A stretch of DNA of 64,000 nt from Prinsepia uniflora. Taxonomy: Eukaryota; Streptophyta; Magnoliopsida; Rosales; Rosaceae. The translations under genes were made by a program, and so were the position numbers. The notes beneath the pieces are model-generated. The model was not told the DNA's origin. It made no database searches and saw only the letters and a list, made by a program, of their open reading frames with translations. Shown in pieces: positions 35,101 through 46,329 of this stretch (positions are counted from its first letter, which is position 1; each line of letters opens with the position of its first letter). The stretch lies in the NCBI GenBank assembly GCA_032719365.1, contig CM064872.1:53248891-53312890 (forward strand), in the 5' to 3' direction.

Positions 35101-35222
35101 TGCTGACGTCAGCATGACGTCACTGCTGACGTCAGCATGACGTCATCACTGACAGTGTCAGAGGACACGTGTCAACAGCCCATTGACGTCACTGCTGACG
35201 TCAGCATGATGACGTCATCAGC
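35101..35222. promoter_or_regulatory. Cluster of seven TGACGTCA sites in the right LTR
   Basis: Seven copies of TGACGTCA in about 120 bp, in the same arrangement as in the left LTR. Likely TGA/bZIP-binding elements; effect inferred. Confidence 0.6.
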
Positions 35223-36529
35223 TACAGTAACCGGGTCACCGCAGACCCACGATTCGACCCGACCAGTTCTCATCAACCCGACCACCAAAATCGATGGGAT
35301 TTGTTCCTATGAACTCGTCTGAACATGTTCTATGGCTCTGAGTAATTAAAACAGGTTTTTAAGTTGAAGGTACCACCTGAAAATCGACGGGAAACCGGCT
35401 GCCGGCTCTGGTTCGTCTTCTCCGGCGAGCCGTCAAGCTTCCAGCCACAGACTCTGGTCCAAAATGCTCGTCTAGTCCCCTAGGTTATGTCTCAAAAGCA
35501 ACCAAACAATTCTAACGTTAAAAACAGAAGTTTCAAAACAGGGAAGGAAATCGGTGTCTCTCGGGTTTGCAGGCTTACCGCCGCCGTGTCGCCGCCGTGG
35601 GCTGCCCAGTCTGGTCCTGAGTCGTCCAGAGGTCACACTGATCCTAACCCTACGTTTGTTCGAGCCCAGAAGTCATGGTTTGGTTGATTGGACAGTTTCG
35701 GGTGGTTTGGTTTCCTTCTCGGGTTTGTGGGTTTTCCGGCCGTGCAGGGTGGCCGTGGTGGCGTTGGCCGGTGTCTGGTGGAGGTGGTGGTCGGTCTGGT
35801 GCTGCCTGGTTCGTGAGTTGAGGCTGAGAGGCTGTGAGGTGTTTGTTCGAAGGATGAGAGGGTGCACGGTTAAGAGAATGAAAATGTGGGAGTATGGTTT
35901 GATGAGTTTAAAACAGAATAGGCATTAGAAACCTACGGCTAGGATTGAGTCTTACTTAAGGATGAAAGGTGAGGATTTAAGGAAATTAAATTGATTAATT
36001 AATCTAAAGGCAGAAATAGATCCAGATTGTTGGGGATGATGTGGATGAGGTAGATGAGTGACATGTGTCACTCATCAAGGGTCCAGATTGATTGGGTTAA
36101 AGTAAATCAGATTCTAATATTTTATTATTATTTTAAGTTCCGAGTCTCGGTTAGTTCGGTTACGTTCTTGACCATAACTTTTTCGTCGTAAGTCCGATAT
36201 CGGCGTGCCGCCTGTCTACGGATTCGTATCGACGAGACCTACGTAACGGTCATTGGCCCTCGTCCGTTGGACTTCCCGGGTCAAAAGTCAACATTTGGCC
36301 CCCAAATGGCCAAATTACCAAAATGCCCCTCGACTTCCGAACGTCACAACTTCTTCCTCGAACGTCGGAATCGAACGTGCCACCTGCCTATGAACTCGTG
36401 ACGTCCTAAACTACGTCACGGTCATGTGTCAAAGTCCTAAATACTTCCCGAGGTAAAAGTCAATTTTTCCCCCCTCAGGGGCAAAACGGTCATTTTATAA
36501 TAAAATAAGAATTACGAAAGTTCGGATCG

Positions 36530-39500
36530 TTACAAAGAGAGTCCATCATTGTTTAAAACAAGCACTAAAAAGGATGGAGGACGGTCAATCCAGACTTCCC
36601 TGCACAATCTTTGTCGAGCTTGAGTGGCTAAGATATCAACTACCTTGTTTGTACTCCGGTGAGACAACCCGAAATGGATATGCTCAAAATGGGCCCGCTG
36701 TGACCGGATTTGAGACAGGATGAGGTAGATTTCCCAGTTTCCACGGTCGATACTACCAGAAAGACCCTTGATCAGAGTTTGAGAGTCCGACTCCACAATG
36801 ACATCCCAAAAATCCTGGTCCCCGGTAAAGGTGACTCCAGAGAGGATGGCCGAAGCCTCGGTAATCAGAGCGGTTCTAGAACACTTTGACTCACAGATAG
36901 CCCCACAGAAAACACCCTCCGAATTGCGGATAATAACCCCAAGCCCAGCAGGAACATCTGGGCCCACCCAAGAGGCATCACAGTTGATCTTAAAGGTCGA
37001 GTCCGAGGGGGGAGTCCAGGAGCTAGGGCCAACCTGGGGAATGTCCGAAGTGCCAATAGAAGGGTGAGGCGTAGTAAAGTAGGACCAGAACTCAAAGACA
37101 TTCCTGGAGATGGCATTAATGAGTCTCTTGGGATTGAAGGGTTGGCCCTCAAATAGATACTTGCACCGGTGCTTCCAGATTTCCCAACAAGTAAAAGCAA
37201 TAATAGAAGCCATCCAATTTCGTTCACCCCCAAAACTCACCGGATGAGAAAGAATGGAGTTTAGCCAGCATTCAAAGGAGGTCACTTGCATAACCTCAAT
37301 TCGGTAGTTGAGAAAGCCTCCAAACCAAATACCAATCACTCCGGGGCAGCAAAGGAATAAATGTTCAGTAGTTTCAAGAAATGATTCACAGATAGGGCAC
37401 AGCTGGTCATGGCCCAGGTGTCATCGGAATAGGTTTTCCCGAGGAGGGAGGCAATTTCGCAGGGTTCTCCACATAAAATTTATGACCCGCGGGTTTGCCT
37501 TGAGTTTCCAGATGAGAATCCATAGAGCATTCGGGAAAATATTTGAACTGGAAGACCTAGATAGCACAGGGGAACACTGTGGAAAGGGGTTTTCTCGAAG
37601 CCAAAAATAACCAGACTTGACACTGTAGTTACCTGGTTTGCAGTGGGGCGAGATGAGGTGGTCATTGTCATCAGGGCTTCCCAAAGGAATAGAAATAATG
37701 GACGTACAATCGAAAGTGGAAATCAGGGGCTCGATGGTCTCGAGGTTCCAAGAGTGGGTATCATGATCAATGAGGTCAGACACAGGTTGGGAAGGGCAAA
37801 TCAAGGTAGGAAAAGAGGGGATAAGCAGACCATTTGATGTTCCTGGAACCCAACGGTCAGTCCAAATCTTCATATCAGCTCCATTCAGAATCTGCCACTG
37901 GGAGCCCTCAAGAATGATTCACCTGTCTTCTAATAAACTTGTCCAAGCCTAAGAAGCACATATGAGCCTCCAACACTGCTTGGCCAGAAGAGCAAGGTTG
38001 AAATCCTCAAGATTCTGAAAGCCCAAACCACCCTCAGCCTTTGGGAGACCCAGCTCAGCCCAACAACACCAGTGAATCTTATTGCAGTCCCCCAACTGAC
38101 CCCACCATAAATTTGCCAAATCAGAATCAATAGCCTGACAAACTGACTTCGGAAACTTAAAAATTTTCATAGGATAAGTAGGAATAGCCTGGGAAACCGC
38201 TTTAATGAGTACTTCCTTGCCCACATATGAGAGAAACTTATTCTTCCAGCCCTGGATTTTCTGACCAATCCTCTCTCAGATAAACAACATGACCTCCTTC
38301 TTTGATTGGCCCCAAAGAGTAGGGAGACCGAGATACATACCAGGATTATCAGTAATTTCCATGCCAAGGATGGTATTAAGCTTTGCCCTCAAAGATTGGG
38401 GAGTGTTAGGGCTGAAGAACATATTAGACTTGTTGTAGTTTACCATCTGGCCTGAGGCATGACAGTAGACATTCAAAAGCTTTTCAACAAAAGTACAATT
38501 GTTCCTGGTAGCCTTCATAAAAAACAGAGCATCATCAGCAAATAAGAGATGGGAAAGGATGGGCCCCTCCGGGCTGAACCTGATTCCCTCGAGTACACTC
38601 GCAAGAACAGCATGGTTGAACATCTGAGACAGGACGTTGCACACAATGATAAAGAGATAAGGAGAAAGTGGATCCCCCTGTCGGATGCCACGGGATAAGG
38701 AGAAACTTCTTCCAGGCTGTTCATTAATAAGAACTGAGAAACTCACAGAGGAAACACACCGCATAACCAAATTAATGCAAGAGGGGCAGAAACCCATTTT
38801 TAGCATAACCGCCCGAAGAAAATCCCATTCGATGCAGTCATAGGCCTTGTTCATATCTAGCTTGATACCCATCTCATAAATCTTCGTAGTCTTCCAAAGT
38901 TTGAGGGCATGGAAGGCTTCGTGAGCCACCACAATGTTATCTTGAATTTGTCTCCCAGATATAAAAGCACTCTGCTGGGGTGAGATGATGCCCAGGAGGA
39001 GGCATTTCAAGCGATTAGCAATAACTTTTGCAATGATCTTGTATGAATAATTGCAGAGTGCAATAGGACGGAATTGGGTAATAGCTTCCAGATTTAGGAC
39101 TTTTGGGATGAGAGCAATATGGGAAGAGTTTAAAGACTCTAGAGAGATTTCACCTGTAGGAACCTTATTGACAATAACCAACAAGTCATCATGAATAGAG
39201 TTCCAATAAGTTTGATAGAAAATACCACAAAAGCCGTCGGGACTAGGAGCCTTCAAAGCCCCCATTTGAAAGGTATTACTATGAATTTCCTCCAAAGAGA
39301 CAGGGCGGTTGAGATCCAGATTGTGTTGGACACCAATGGAGGGGGTAATGAAGTTCAGAATATCACCCTAATCCCGGTCTCCACTAGAAGTGAAAATATC
39401 CATGAAATAATTATCCACAGCAGACCTGACCGAGTCATCTGAAGTCGCCTAAGCATCCCCCACAGTACGGGTTCTCAAAAGCCGATTCTGAAGGCGCCAG

Positions 39501-40640
39501 TGAATAGTTGAATGGTGGAAAAAAAGCCTTGTTACGGTCACCAGAGCATAACCACTTGATACGGGAGCATTGCACCCAATATTTTTCCTCTAAGGATCAG
39601 ACAAAGGTAATTTCTCTTTTCAGAATGTCAATAGCAGCCGCATTGTCCTCCCAATTTCGTTGGAGACAACCCAATTTGTTTATCATTTTGTCAATCCGTT
39701 TCTTGTTATTTGGGTATTTCTCACAACTCTAGGATGTGAGCTTGCGACGACAGTTTTCCAGCTTACTAGCCCAGAAGCAACCAGTACAAGGGGCAGGAAA
39801 TTTCCAAACGGGGTCGATGACTTCCCCACACTCCGAGTCATCAATCCAAAAGGACTCGAAACGAAATAAACGTTTAGTTCATCGCCCTCTAGGGTGTTGA
39901 TCAATAAGAACGTGGCAGTGATCAGAGCCCAGTATTGGGAGGTTAGTGGCAATTGAGGATGGCCAAGCAATTTGCCATTGTTCATTGACCAGTCCACGAT
40001 CCAATCTTTCCTAGACCATAAAACCCTCACCCCGGATGCCCTTCTAGGTAAAGGCTTGCCCCTGATAGCCCAGATCAATAAGGCTGTGCAAATTCATAAA
40101 GTCATGTAAATACCGTTTTCTGGAAATAGAATCCGGACGACCTCCACACTTTTCATGTGCCCACAGATAATCATTGAAATCCCCAACACATAGCTAAGGA
40201 AGATCATAGATAGAGACCATAGTACCCAAATGTTGCCACATTGCATCTTTCTCTTCTCGGTAGGGGGAACCATAAATCCAAGACATATGAAAAATCTTTC
40301 CTGTGCTATTATCTGGGACCAAGGTATCAATCAGAAATTTAGACGAGGAGTAAATCGAAAGATCAACAGTTTCATTCCATAGTAAACATAAACCACCAGC
40401 ACTACCAATAGGTTCAATAAAGTGATGCCCAACAAAATTCAGATCTTTAAAACAACTTTGGAATCTACTAAACTTCATCTTTGTTTCCATAAGAAAAATA
40501 ACAGAAGGATTATACTTTCGGATTAACCTCCGAAGGTTTTTCCCTATCAAGACCGCACCAAGGCCCTGACAGTTCTAGCTCAAAAACATCATTTTTCTCG
40601 GCCACCAAGCCTGGTTGGCAGCCATGAGGGTCCTTATCCC
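36530..40640 (-). pseudogene. LINE ORF2: endonuclease, reverse transcriptase, RNase H (broken)
   Basis: Endonuclease pieces are at 40550-39683 (FLMETKM, GGLCLLWN, VGDFND, then the late SDHCHVL motif). RT is the open stretch 39295-38276 (APSPDGFCGIFYQ, IALCNYSYKIIAKVIANRLK, GIRQGDPLSPYLF, and the catalytic FADDALFF). A zinc-binding region follows in 37873-37421, and RNase H of the RVT_3 type in 37339-36530 (KINCDASW, ESDSQTLIKGL). Several stops and frameshifts separate the pieces. The last codons were cut off by the chromovirus: the stop now at 36530-36532 lies in LTR sequence, and the original frame would run a little further into the 23.5 kb segment before its own stop. Confidence 0.9.
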
Positions 40641-41656
40641 CCCTGGTATGTTTCAAGAGAACCTGAAAAAACGAGAACATCCACCAGAGCACCAACATTA
40701 AGTTCTGCCCAGTCCAAACCATCAGTCATTCCTGAACCACTACGCCCCCATTTGTGTTTAGTTTTTGTTTTCTTCCCCACATGATTTTTGCTTTGTACAG
40801 GCACAATCAGACTTAGAGAACAAAGCTTAGAGGGAACAGAGCGCAATCGGATGATAGTGGGCTGGGAACAGGGGGGAGGGTTTGATCCATGATGACCAAA
40901 TTGGTGGGATGGGGAGAATTTTTAAAACTGGTTGGATTGAGTTCAGGTTGAGGGCCTAGAGGGAAATGGGATTTGTGGGTGTCCAAATTGCATTTGGCGG
41001 GCAGGTCTTCAGAAAGTTTGGGTACGGGTGGATGGGCCATCAAAAAGGAAGTAAAAAACGGGTTTACAGATTGTGGGTAGCAGATAACTTGTTTCTTGGC
41101 CCATTCAAAGGAATCCACAAAAGACTTGGGCCCAGTCCACCCCACTGGCCCTGTCCATGAGGAGGACATCTGCTAAAAAAGGATGCCATTTCCCTGCTGA
41201 ATAGCAGTCTTGTTCTATCGCTCAGAGTTGGAAAAACGATCAGAAAAGGGTTGAAGAGAGTCTTTGTAAGGGAAGGTGGCTCCTAGCAGGGTACCCTGGC
41301 GTGGAAGTTTATCTGAGCAGACAGAGGGTGCAGTCAACCTTTCTTGGGGTTAATGACTGATAAGCACCGTTCAATGGTGTCCTCGTCGAAATTGCTGTCA
41401 TCTCATATTTTGATAGATGTGCCCATCTCCAGACCCTTCTCGACGCGCCCCTTTCCACGATTACGACGTGCAACAGCTTGGAGTTGCTGAGGACCGTTGT
41501 GCCAAAGTTGGAGACCCAGGCCGTGCTTGGTTGACGGCGGACGTCGCCAGGTGCAGTTAGCCTTTCCTGGGGGTGAAGCTCGCGAATTGGCCGAGCGCGC
41601 ATCCACTCACCATAGGCTGCAACGTCTGGGTTCGCAGAGGGAGAGAAATGGAAGTT

Positions 41657-42289
41657 TCAGAACTTTAGCTGAAGTTCGAGCTGCCCACAATTGAAATAAA
41701 AATCCAAAAGACGCTCCAGCCAGAACTCGACCCAAGTTGCACGGCCCTCCAATCGTGGCAGCCAGAAACCAATCGGCAGGGGCTTTGTGGAATCGAGCTG
41801 GACTCGTACCCGCAGGAAACCACGAGTACGACCACAGTCAGGTAAATCCATGGCGATTACAGTACCCAACGTCTCCCCAATCTCCTTCGCATTACCCTTA
41901 GTGAGTAAATTCAGAGGAATTCCATGCGCCTGAACCCCAAAAGTCACGAAATGAAGTGGGATCTTATCAAGGGCAAGGTTTTCAGGCCAGCGAATTGGGG
42001 AGAAACAACAGCCCATCACCGACCAGGGGCCTTCATCGGTGATACGGTGAGCCATACTCTCATCTTGAACGGTGATTGAAAAAATGTTGTCCTTGATAAA
42101 AATGATGTTTGACTCACCAAAATTCCCCCACGCTTTCTTCAGGATGTTCCTTATTGCTCCACGATTAGGCACCTTGTCTGCAATCACAGCTCTAATGAGG
42201 CGAGGGCCGCTTTCCAGATTAGATAGGTCCAGATTGTTTTCTAGTTTGATGACTAAGTCATCGGTCTTGCAGGAATCCAGAAGATCCAT
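41657..42289 (-). pseudogene. LINE ORF1 (DUF4283/zinc knuckle type), broken
   Basis: Likely start ATG at 42289 (MDLLDSCKTDDLV); the open frame upstream to 42646 is 5' UTR. It contains DEGPWSVMGCCF, LPLHFVTFGVQAHGIPLN and GRATWVEFWLERL, the standard DUF4283 layout of plant L1 ORF1. The Cys-rich knuckle expected next reads DFYFNCGQLE, missing the first Cys, and the frame then stops. Later ORF1 remnants reach about 40800 in other frames. Confidence 0.8.
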
Positions 42290-42695
42290 GGTGTTTTTTG
42301 ATAGGTAAGTAGAAATTGTGTAGAGTAGGAAATGTGGTTTTGCTATTGGCCTGAACGATTCCCTGAGTTTTGTCTCCTGTAAACTCCTTGGATTAGGATG
42401 TATGGTTTGCTGTGAACATTGATGAGTCTGGACCGTCTTTAAGTAGGCAAATGGATCCATGGTGGTAGGCAGGGAAACTGCATTGATGATTTTTGAGATG
42501 GAGTAGTGTGGTAGCTGAGATCTTGAAAGATCATCAGTATAGAACATAGGCCAGGTCTTAGGTTGAGAGGCTCGAGAGATGAACTGAGCCCAGGGGATAG
42601 AGCAGGGGTATAAATGATTGTGGATTGTCAGATTCGGATTTGACAAGGTAGAAGTATTTAAGAAAATTTGCAGGGTTTCCAGAGGTGAGTTATTA

Positions 42696-43082
42696 TTCTT
42701 GACGAAAAGGCTCTACGACTTTTTTCCAGGAGGAGGTTCAGATCCGAGCATCGATCCCAACCTTCTTATGGAATTAAAACTCAAGTACCCACAAAACGGC
42801 GACGTAAATGTACGCTTACCCATTAACTGAGGAAGCGAGCATGCATTTGACCTTCATATTTTGGAAAATATCATAAATGGGTTTGATGTGTTAGAATCAG
42901 ACGCTATGCTTAATGAAGATGCTATGACTCGCAGGATTATGGACTTTTACTTAGGTTTGTTCAATCTCCCAGTTGGACCGTCCTTCGAGGCAGATTTTGT
43001 CTAATCAATTTTACAGATGGGCCAACTTGGTGTCAAAACAGGATCCCAGGGCGTGGTTAGGCAAATTTGTGCTAGGTTTTAG
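42696..43082 (+). pseudogene. PER43-like: Last exon of the peroxidase gene beyond the LINE
   Basis: Starts with the LINE target duplication, then encodes RLYDFFPGGGSDPSID, NGDVNVRLPI, DAMLNEDAMTRRIMD and GQLGVKTGSQG before the stop at 43080-43082. Premature TGA occurs after LPIN (about 42825) and TAA after ADFV (about 43000). It continues the exon that begins at 23317, about 19.3 kb to the left. Confidence 0.92.
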
Positions 43083-44336
43083 TGTAGGTGATGTTCTAAT
43101 ACGATGTTGAACTCCTTTGAGCCTTTCAAAAAATAATACTATAGTTTGATCATTAATTTTTTCAATAGTAATTTTCACTCTTAATTTCTCTTTCTATACT
43201 CTTTCCCTTGTGTGTTGTCTCTTTTTTACCCAAATGTTCGCTGAAAAATTAGTAGAGTTTCCCCTTAAAAAGGGTTAATACTGTTTAGTCAAACTTAAAA
43301 AGGCAAAGTAGTAATTTTCTTATCGCTTTATTGAGGTGAAAAAGTAATGCTAAATAACTATTTTGCCTATAAATTCAATTGTTGAATCTTTTTTAGACTG
43401 ACTTTGCATGAGACACAACATATATTATTATAAGTAAATCATTGTTGCATCTTTAACAACTTTTATTTTTATTTAAAATCTTTAATGTTTGTATATTAAA
43501 TAAAATAAGACCTTAACTCAAACTGTTTTTATTTAAAAGTCCCTAAACAGAATTTTTAAGTAATAAATTCCATATCTACCATTTTATATTTCAAAAAGAG
43601 AATGAATAAGTTATTAAGAATTCTTTTAAACAATTAAAAATAACATTATCTTTTTTTGTACTCTTTGCCCCATGTGCCCCTTAGTATTTGATTTCTTTAG
43701 CCTCTTGGACCCTTTATTATATTATGCATATAATAAATATTATATATGTATAATATATATTGCATATAGTTACAATTGAATTTTTTTCTATAAAATAAAA
43801 ATAAAATCCGCATTGTCTGGCGTTCAACGGTAGGGTATAGAATTTTTTTTTGGGGGGGGGGGAGGGGGGGTGGTTGAGATGGTGGTGGAAACTCAAAATT
43901 CAAGAATTAAACCCTAAACTATACAAAATTAACCAAATTATTTAATATCGGAAGATAAAGAATTTTGAAATTTAAAAGTATTTTTTATGAATTTATTGCT
44001 TTTAATTATCTTACTTTTAAGTTATATTAGATATTCATATTACTTTTAAAATGAGCAAGTGAAAAAAATATATATAAATAGGAGTAATGTTTTCATAATC
44101 CTCAATATAATCTTATAATAAAAAAATAAACATAAAAAGTAATGTTGAAATCATTATAAATTTTGGTAAGTGTTTTTTAGATTGTTGTTGAATTAGTTTA
44201 CAATTGGATGACATTAGTTGTAATTTATATAAAAACTATGGCCTATTTTAAATTGTATAGTCTTTTGACTAGTCAAAGTATCTCTGAGTTTAATTTTTCT
44301 ATATGCTAATTTTCGAATAAATTTATATGTTAACTG
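43083..44336. other. AT-rich 3' flank of the peroxidase gene
   Basis: No ORF worth reporting. It includes a T/G homopolymer stretch (43848-43870) and a TATA-repeat-like patch (43715-43770). It probably holds the native 3' UTR and intergenic DNA. Confidence 0.5.
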
Positions 44337-45615
44337 TTGAAGCAGAATTCGTCCTTTAAACTCAAAAGACTCAAGGATCCCTGCAAACAAGTAAACAGTA
44401 AGCTATCGTTCATTCAATGATCGATACCCGGGGGGTTGTTCTATCAAGAACGCTCCAATACTTAAGTTAGTTTCGAAAGAGAAATCTCAAAAACTTAAGT
44501 AGCGTTGAACAGAATTACCTGGAAAGTGAAATGAGCTCCGCTATTTATAGGAAAACCTTGGGAGTCTCGGAGCATTCTGATTGGTTGGTTGAATTTGTAA
44601 TTAATAAATAATATATTATTTAATAATTATAATAATGACTCATTATGATAATAATGATAATTATTGTAATTTAATATTAATATTAATTGTCCGTTATTAA
44701 GAATAATGACAATTAATTCCCGAGGAGAATATTAATATTACGAAGACTTTTAACCCGATTAAATAACGTATTTAGTTGATAAATAGATTATTTGATGTGC
44801 GGGTGTCTGCTAGTCATTTGTATAATTTCCAGGGGCAATTTGGTCATTTTGAGAATTATGGGCCACGTGGTAGTTCCACAAATTTCGGTGATTTTGGGTT
44901 CCACAAATGCCCCCACATCGCTTAGGAACTCAGGGAGCCCTACGGGATGTACAAAATTTGGAATTTGCTCAAGAAGTTTCATTGGGCTTGGTGTTCGAAA
45001 AAGCTTGGGCTTTGCATTTGGATTTTTTAGAATAAATTTCTGAGCTCAGGATTAGGCTGATCTTGCTTAAGCTTGAGGTGGATCACGGAAAGGGAAATAT
45101 TGTTCTTTTGTTTTTTTTCTCTTGACGCAAGCCTCTAACATGGGTCATAAAAAAGGAAAACTCCTTTGAGGAATTAAACCTCATAAATGACATTTAATCC
45201 CCTTAAAAAGTGATTAATTTTGTTCCACCGTTTTGCACATTTTTCCCTTACTTAAGGGGTTTGTGTCAGCCGAGAGAGTTAAAGAAAAGACTCACCTAGT
45301 CTTTCCGTCAAATTGAGTAAGAGAAAAAGAGCCAGCTACTGGTGGGAGAGAAGTAGCACGCCCTCATCTCTAAAAAAAATTTGTGTGGTAGATTCTCTCT
45401 CTTATGTTCATTTATTATGTGTTTTTTAAATCCGGTGCACGAGGTGGGGGTCATGTGTGCAAGATGTAACAAAAGACAAGAGTAATGAGGTTAGAGTTGG
45501 CATCAACGTCGTGAGACAAGGAAAACAGGTGGAACTATGTCGTTGGTTGTGTTGTGACCGTGAATAGATGAGTGGACGCGTGGCGGATAACAATTGGTGA
45601 GCAAATGACGCTGCG
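44337..45615 (-). repeat. Probable 3' LTR of the second Tat element (right border unresolved)
   Basis: Starts TGTTGAAGCAGAATTC. On the minus strand CCTATAAATAGCGG lies about 210 bp from this end, the same geometry as in the first Tat element's LTR. The matching 5' LTR would be right of the window, so the LTR length and its junction with the internal region cannot be read. No ORF of note. Confidence 0.45.
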
Positions 45616-46329
45616 TGTCAGGACCCGACCCTCCTTGGTCAAGACCCAACTCATCTAGCACCATATTGTCCGCTTTGGGCCTCGCCCTCACGGTTTTGTT
45701 TTCGGGAGCTCATGGTGCAACTTCCCAGTGGGTCACCCATCATGGAATTGCACCAGCTTCAACTCGCTTAACTTTGGGGTTCCAATCCCCCCAAAGCCAC
45801 TTGAGCTCCCAAAAGGCCTAGTGCTAGATAGGTGTATGTCTATACCTTTAAGGCACACCACCATCCTCTCCCAGACCATTCCCCCTCGCAAGAATGTGGG
45901 ATTGTTCACCGTTCCCTCCAGAACACGGGTCTTACAATCCACCCCCCTTAAGGCCCAGCGTCCTCGTTGGCACACTTCCCGGTTGGGGTCTGGCTCTGAT
46001 ACCAAATTGTCAGGACCCGACCCTCCTTGGTCAGGACCCAACTCATCTAGTACCATATTGTCCACTTTGGGCCTCGCCCTCACGATTTTGTTTTCGGGAG
46101 CTCATGGTGCAACTTCCCAGTGGGTCACCCATCATGGAATTGTACCAGCCTCAACTCGCTTAACTTTGGGGTTCCAATCCCCCCCAAAGCTACTTGAGCT
46201 CCCAAAAGGCCTAGTGATAGATAAGTGTGTGCATATACCTTTAAGGCACACCACCATCCCCTCCCAGACCATTCCCCCTCGCAAGAATGTGGGATTGTTC
46301 ACCGTTCCCTCCAGGACACGGGTCTTACA
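45616..46329 (-). mobile_element. Cassandra-like TRIM retrotransposon
   Basis: Two LTRs of 321 and 322 bp (45616-45936 and 46008-46329) with TGTCAGGACC and TCTTACA ends enclose only 71 bp of internal sequence. That sequence holds a purine tract (minus AAGGGGGGTGGAT beside the left LTR) and a primer site (minus TTTGGTATCAGAGCC beside the right LTR). Flanks CTGCG and CTGCT differ at one base. Each LTR carries a 5S-rRNA-like block, the hallmark of Cassandra. It has no coding capacity; a 257-codon frame through it is incidental. Confidence 0.9.
45714..45790 (-). ncRNA. 5S-rRNA-like block in the left Cassandra LTR
   Basis: The plus strand reads ggtgcaacttcccag, gggtcacccatc, cgcttaact and ggggttc in the order expected for the reverse complement of plant 5S rRNA. 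In Cassandra this region keeps pol III promoter motifs. It is a derived copy, not a functional 5S gene. The second copy is at about 46104-46180. Confidence 0.7.

Larger units (their letters stand above)
23514..36534 (-). mobile_element. Chromovirus (Tekay/Del-like Ty3/gypsy) with intact gag-pol
   Basis: Target duplication AAGAG (23509-23513 and 36535-36539). LTRs start TGACAGGACCCG and end GTTACA. The right LTR is 2833 bp (33702-36534); the left is 2808 bp of its own sequence spread over 23514-29129, because a solo LTR is nested in it. Internal region 29130-33701 holds one gag-pol frame, an initiator-Met-type primer site and a purine tract. The LTRs look about 99 percent alike by eye, so insertion is fairly recent. 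It is inserted in the very end of LINE ORF2. Confidence 0.95.
33702..36534 (-). repeat. 5' LTR of the chromovirus
   Basis: 2833 bp, TG...CA ends, bordered by AAGAG on the right. It differs from the left LTR mainly by a C-run expansion at 35030-35063 and scattered substitutions. Confidence 0.95.
23364..42695 (-). mobile_element. L1-type LINE in peroxidase exon 4, split by a chromovirus
   Basis: A 16-bp duplication TTCTTGACGAAAAGGC occurs at 23348-23363 and 42696-42711. A 10-base T run at 23365-23374 is the poly(A) tail on the minus strand. LINE sequence is 23364-23513 plus 36535-42695, about 6.3 kb, so it is full length or nearly so. Order in element sense: ORF1 (DUF4283-like), endonuclease, reverse transcriptase, zinc-binding region, RNase H, 3' UTR. 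Both ORFs carry several stops and frameshifts. The insertion lies at the peroxidase segment encoding ...FLTKRLY. Confidence 0.92.
16082..43082 (+). pseudogene. PER43-like: Class III peroxidase gene, peroxidase 43-like, split by four insertions
   Basis: Secreted haem peroxidases oxidise phenolics with H2O2 at the cell wall. Pieces in order: exon 1a 16082-16174 (signal peptide, ending VGFY); exon 1b 18612-18731 (GETCPQAEA, distal-site LRLHFHDCFVQ); intron 1 18732-18862; exon 2 18863 to about 19023 (GCDGSILIE, VVSCADIVAL); exon 3a about 19450-19540 (GGPAYEVATG, stop, RDG); exon 3b 21633-21714 (VSDSIQQLKAK); intron 3 21715-23316; exon 4 from 23317 (proximal-His AHTIGTT) continuing at 42712 to the TAG at 43080-43082. 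Intron sites fit the conserved family pattern. Defects: TGA in exon 3, a one-base loss just before the LINE site, two later stops, and a ragged intron 2 border. AHTIGTT plus FPGGGSDPSI points to the peroxidase 43 group. Not functional. Confidence 0.9.

Noticed and set aside
28148..35928. Near-identical 124-codon frames at 28148-28522 and 35554-35928
   Set aside because: Both lie at the same place in the two chromovirus LTRs; GC-rich LTR sequence with no known motif. Sister LTRs being alike is not evidence of coding.
43848..43870. T/G homopolymer as a LINE poly(A) end
   Set aside because: No LINE sequence or target duplication lies next to it.
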